Part shown: piece by piece, positions 5,369 to 7,485 of the stretch
Layout of the letters: each line of letters begins with the position of its first letter
Position numbering within the stretch: the first letter of the stretch is position 1
Assembly (NCBI GenBank): GCA_041657845.1
Contig: JBBABD010000038.1
Span: 1-7,485, forward strand
Length of the DNA: 7,485 nucleotides
Origin: Parcubacteria group bacterium
Lineage (GTDB): Bacteria; Patescibacteriota; Minisyncoccia; Moranbacterales; JAKLHP01
Direction: 5' to 3'
Position numbers and translations under genes: made by a program
Notes under the pieces: generated by a model
What the model saw: only the letters and a program-made list of their open reading frames with translations
Database searches by the model: none
What the model was told of the DNA's origin: nothing

Positions 5369-5443
5369 CTACGAATTACGAATCAATTACAAATATACGA
5401 ATGTACGAATTTGTAGATTTGTAGAAGATTTGTAGATTTGTAG
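5369..5443 (+). repeat. Self-complementary repeat array between rplJ and rplL
   Basis: Four TACGAAT heptamers (5370-5376, 5377-5383, 5396-5402, 5404-5410) are followed by four ATTTGTAG octamers (5409-5416, 5417-5424, 5428-5435, 5436-5443). CTACGAAT (5369-5376) can pair with ATTTGTAG over eight positions with one G-U. The left and right halves could therefore form a long hairpin in RNA in several registers. It fills most of the 95-base gap and ends 11 bases before the rplL ATG. Confidence 0.75.
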
Positions 5444-5454
5444 GTATCAACAAT

Positions 5455-5859
5455 ATGGGAGACGAGAAAAAAGAGGTAATTATACCGGAAAAATTCAAAT
5501 CCATTGTTTCTGAAATAGAAAAAATGAGCGTTTTGGATCTTTCTGAATTGGTAAAAGTTCTCGAAGATAAATTCGGAGTAAGCGCAGCCGCTCCTATGAT
5601 GATGGGAGGAGCTATGCCGGGAGCTGTCGCTGAAGCTGTCGAAGAAAAAACTGAATTCGACGTAGAAATTACTGCCGCTGGAGCGCAAAAGATTAATGCT
5701 ATTAAAGCTGTCCGAGAAATTACTGGATTGGGACTCAAGGAAGCCAAAGACTTGGTTGATGGAGCTCCAAAAGTAATCAAAGAAAAAGTTACCAAAGCCC
5801 AGGCTGAAGAATTCAAGAAAAAGCTTGAAGATGCCGGAGCAACCGTAGTACTCAAATAG
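5455..5859 (+). CDS. rplL: 50S ribosomal protein bL12 (L7/L12)
   Basis: bL12 forms the flexible ribosomal stalk that binds and stimulates elongation and initiation GTPases. The layout is canonical. The N-terminal dimerisation and L10-binding domain spans about 10-47, with EIEKMSVLDLSELVKVLEDK. An Ala/Gly/Met-rich hinge follows at about 45-65. The C-terminal factor-binding domain runs from about 66 to 134, with KINAIKAVREITGLGLKEAK and VDGAPKVIKE. At 134 residues it is slightly longer than the usual 120-128, because of about ten extra N-terminal residues. The ATG at 5455 is the only sensible start; it has no Shine-Dalgarno site and no clear promoter of its own. It is separated from rplJ by the repeat array, and a strong terminator follows at 5881-5914. 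Confidence 0.97.
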   Translation: MGDEKKEVIIPEKFKSIVSEIEKMSVLDLSELVKVLEDKFGVSAAAPMMMGGAMPGAVAEAVEEKTEFDVEITAAGAQKINAIKAVREITGLGLKEAKDLVDGAPKVIKEKVTKAQAEEFKKKLEDAGATVVLK

Positions 5860-5880
5860 CCGAGACTTTTAGATTTATAA

Positions 5881-5914
5881 AAAAATAGAGGCTTCTATAG
5901 AAGCCTCTATTTTT
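5881..5914. terminator. Bidirectional terminator between rplL and the helicase
   Basis: A perfect 15-bp inverted repeat (5881-5895 with 5900-5914) encloses a TATA loop, with an A-run on the left and a T-run on the right. It lies 21 bases after the rplL stop and 16 bases beyond the stop of the convergent helicase gene, so it serves both. Confidence 0.92.
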
Positions 5915-5920
5915 GTAAAC

Positions 5921-5932
5921 AAGTCGAAAGTT
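5921..5932. repeat. Copy of the smc 7-base repeat unit at the helicase 3' end
   Basis: AAGTCGAAAGTT matches 3746-3757 exactly and contains the unit GTCGAAA. It overlaps the helicase stop codon (5931-5933 on the - strand). A single 12-base match is only weak evidence of relationship in a window this AT-rich. Confidence 0.4.
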
Positions 5933-7178
5933 ATTCAATAAAAGTCAAAGCTTTTCCCATTTTGTCCCCGCGTCCGGTTCGACCGATGCGATGGACGTAG
6001 TCGTCGTATGTTTCGGGAGCGTCATAATTAATAACGTGAGTAATGTCATTGATATCCAGGCCTCGAGCAGCCACATCAGTAGCTACCAGAATTTGAACTC
6101 GATTGTCTTTGAAAAGATTGAGAGCACGCTGGCGTTTGGCGTGATTTTTGTTTCCATGGATCGATTCGGCCTTGAAACCTCTTTTGATCAAAGTTTCAGA
6201 AAGTTTTTCCACGCCGTGTTTGGTGCGTCCGAAAATCAGAACTTTGCTCAATTCTTTTTGATTAAGCAGTTCATGAAGAACATCGAGCTTGTTTTTGCTA
6301 TTTCCAACTCTCACAACGTCCTGCTCGACATTTTTGGCTGTGTCTCTGGTTTTAACAGAAATTCTGACCGGATCTTTCAAAAATTCTCTGATGATAACAT
6401 CAACTTCCGGAGAAAGAGTAGCAGAGAAGAAAAGCGTCTGCCTATCTTTTGGCATTCCGGCCATAACAAAACGCATATCGCCGATAAATCCCATATCCAG
6501 CATTCGATCAGCTTCGTCCAAAACAACGGTGTTCATCAAGGCCAGCTGTATTTTTTTTCTTTCGATCAAGTCTTTCAGTCTTCCTGGAGTTCCAATGATA
6601 AAGTTATTGTGATAACGAAGTTCGGAAATTTGGGGTCCGATGCTCACTCCTCCGACGCAACAGACGGAATATAGTTTCATTCCTTTTGAAAATTCTCGAA
6701 ATTCCTGATCAATCTGAATAGCCAACTCGCGGGTTGGAACAATGATCAAAACGCAATCTTTTGGATTCTGAATAGCTTTGTTAATAAGCGGAATCAAAAA
6801 GGCGGCGGTTTTCCCTGTTCCGGTATTAGCAATACCGACGAGATCTGAACCTTTCAAGATATGGGAAATTGAACGATCTTGAATTGGTGTCGGGTCCCCA
6901 TAACCTTTGCTCAAAATCGTTTTTTTGAGCCTGGCGTCAATAGCAAAATCCTGGAACTGATGTTCCGGTTTGAAGACTTCCACTTCTTCGGTTATTACGG
7001 CCTTGTTCACAAATCTTGAGAAATCGATCCTTTCCCCTCGTTGTTTTCCTCTTCCTCTATTTTTTGACCCTTGAAAGCGTCCTCCCGGCCTTGCTGCTTG
7101 AGCGGAGAACCTTCTTGGTCCTGCTGATGGGGCAGATGACCTTCTGGGTCCATTGCCTCTGTAGTTTGATTTATACAT
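5931..7178 (-). CDS. DEAD-box ATP-dependent RNA helicase with basic N-terminal tail
   Basis: This cytoplasmic enzyme uses ATP to unwind short RNA duplexes; relatives act in ribosome assembly, mRNA decay and cold adaptation. All core motifs are present: Q motif ending at Gln100 (GYGDPTPIQ), motif I ANTGTGKT (117-124), Ia PTREL (148-152), Ib TPGR (197-200), II DEAD (221-224), III SAT (252-254), IV VLIFGRT (313-319), V ATDVAARGLDI (366-376), VI HRIGRTGR (396-403). Residues 1-50 are rich in Arg, Gly, Ser and Pro, like an RGG-type RNA-binding tail, here placed at the N-terminus. The protein stops at residue 415, only 12 residues after motif VI. The final helix of the second RecA fold and any C-terminal extension are missing, while the repeat sequence at 5921-5932 covers the stop. 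It is closest in style to RhlE or CshA, but the subfamily is not settled. The ATG at 7178 has no Shine-Dalgarno site. Confidence 0.95.
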   Translation of the reverse strand: MYKSNYRGNGPRRSSAPSAGPRRFSAQAARPGGRFQGSKNRGRGKQRGERIDFSRFVNKAVITEEVEVFKPEHQFQDFAIDARLKKTILSKGYGDPTPIQDRSISHILKGSDLVGIANTGTGKTAAFLIPLINKAIQNPKDCVLIIVPTRELAIQIDQEFREFSKGMKLYSVCCVGGVSIGPQISELRYHNNFIIGTPGRLKDLIERKKIQLALMNTVVLDEADRMLDMGFIGDMRFVMAGMPKDRQTLFFSATLSPEVDVIIREFLKDPVRISVKTRDTAKNVEQDVVRVGNSKNKLDVLHELLNQKELSKVLIFGRTKHGVEKLSETLIKRGFKAESIHGNKNHAKRQRALNLFKDNRVQILVATDVAARGLDINDITHVINYDAPETYDDYVHRIGRTGRGDKMGKALTFIE

Positions 7179-7388
7179 AGCTTTATTTACGAACTCTCGC
7201 CCTATAATTAAAAAGATGCGGCGATTTTATCCCGTGAGTTTTCGATAAAGCTTAAAGCTTGAAGTTTCTAAGAAATAATCCTAAAAAAGTAAAAACTGAT
7301 GAGATTCAGTTACGTCTGTTAACTATACATGAGAATGGTTTGGTTGTCAATGCCTTGTGGTAATGTCCACATACATATGGCGGTTTTT

Positions 7389-7411
7389 CCAAGATAGAGT
7401 TATCTTGGAGG
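7389..7411 (+). promoter_or_regulatory. Hairpin masking the integrase ribosome binding site
   Basis: CCAAGATA (7389-7396) pairs perfectly with TATCTTGG (7401-7408) around GAGT. The Shine-Dalgarno sequence GGAGG (7407-7411) overlaps the stem by two G residues. Such hairpins at transposase starts are known to block translation of transcripts that read in from outside the element. Confidence 0.55.
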
Positions 7412-7423
7412 ATGTGTATCAAT

Positions 7424-7485
7424 ATGCCAAAAACAATTAAAGAAGAACGGTTAAGATGGGTTTTACCCATCGCCAATAAGGAGTT
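7424..7485 (+). CDS. Integrase/transposase N-terminus, partial
   Basis: Only the first 20 codons are present, MPKTIKEERLRWVLPIANKE, and the frame is open to the window edge. The charged RLRWVLPI stretch resembles the start of IS481-type integrases that carry an N-terminal helix-turn-helix before a DDE (rve) domain. That match is from memory and short, so it is tentative. GGAGG at 7407-7411 lies 12 bases upstream. An in-frame ATG at 7412 touches the Shine-Dalgarno site and is therefore less likely to be used. It is the only gene in the window with a clear Shine-Dalgarno site. Confidence 0.5.
   Translation, partial: MPKTIKEERLRWVLPIANKE

Larger units (their letters stand above)
7356..7485 (+). 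mobile_element. Probable left end of an IS481-type insertion sequence (partial)
   Basis: TGTGGTAATGTCCAC (7356-7370) begins with the TGT typical of IS3/IS481-type ends and contains a small GTGG/CCAC inverted pair. A hairpin, a Shine-Dalgarno site and the start of an integrase-like protein follow. The right end is outside the window, so neither the inverted repeat nor a target duplication can be confirmed, and the exact boundary is a guess. Confidence 0.4.

Noticed and set aside
5991..6674. Long + strand open frame opposite the helicase
   Set aside because: It is antisense to a gene with all DEAD-box motifs, and its translation has no recognisable domain.
7247..7260. Tandem AAAGCTT upstream of the helicase
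   Set aside because: Only two copies of a short, self-complementary AT-rich unit, with no other support for function.
7296..7311. CTGATGAG, the hammerhead ribozyme core start
   Set aside because: No matching CGAAA segment or cleavage-site stem is present nearby, and the bases are better explained by the small AACTGA/TCAGTT hairpin.

Overview
The window looks like chromosomal DNA from an AT-rich bacterium, most likely a member of the Candidate Phyla Radiation (Patescibacteria, Parcubacteria-like). This rests on gene content and repeat style, not on a database match. Supporting signs are a shortened SMC protein with no visible hinge, a bS16 with a long low-complexity tail, housekeeping genes without Shine-Dalgarno sites, and short repeats both inside and between genes. 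All six complete genes stop at TAA or TAG and read cleanly in the standard code.

Layout: a GAPDH gene (152-1135, +) ends at an intrinsic terminator. Next comes a 741-base stretch with no protein gene (1136-1876). It holds what appears to be an independent non-coding RNA unit (about 1237-1517) with a good promoter, several helices and a terminator. A second strongly folding element follows (about 1587-1785), with two GC-rich or long perfect stems and its own terminator-like end. I could not assign either to a known RNA family. Then come an SMC-like ATPase (1877-4204), rpsP (4302-4709), rplJ (4841-5359) and rplL (5455-5859), all on the + strand. rpsP and rplJ each have a consensus -35 promoter. 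rplJ is preceded by a recognisable L10 (L10-L12) autoregulatory leader. A perfect bidirectional terminator (5881-5914) separates rplL from a convergent DEAD-box RNA helicase (5931-7178, -). At the right edge is the start of a likely IS481-type integrase/transposase (7424 onward, +), whose ribosome binding site is folded into a hairpin.

The genes serve central metabolism (GAPDH), chromosome organisation (SMC), translation (bS16, uL10, bL12) and RNA remodelling (helicase). The most interesting layer is what has been inserted among them. A pair of related 30-base, in-frame, partly palindromic elements lies in smc and rpsP. A 7-base tandem repeat lies inside the SMC C-terminal head, and its sequence recurs at the truncated 3' end of the helicase gene. 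A heptamer/octamer repeat array that can fold on itself lies between rplJ and rplL. The smc element sits where the hinge domain would be expected.
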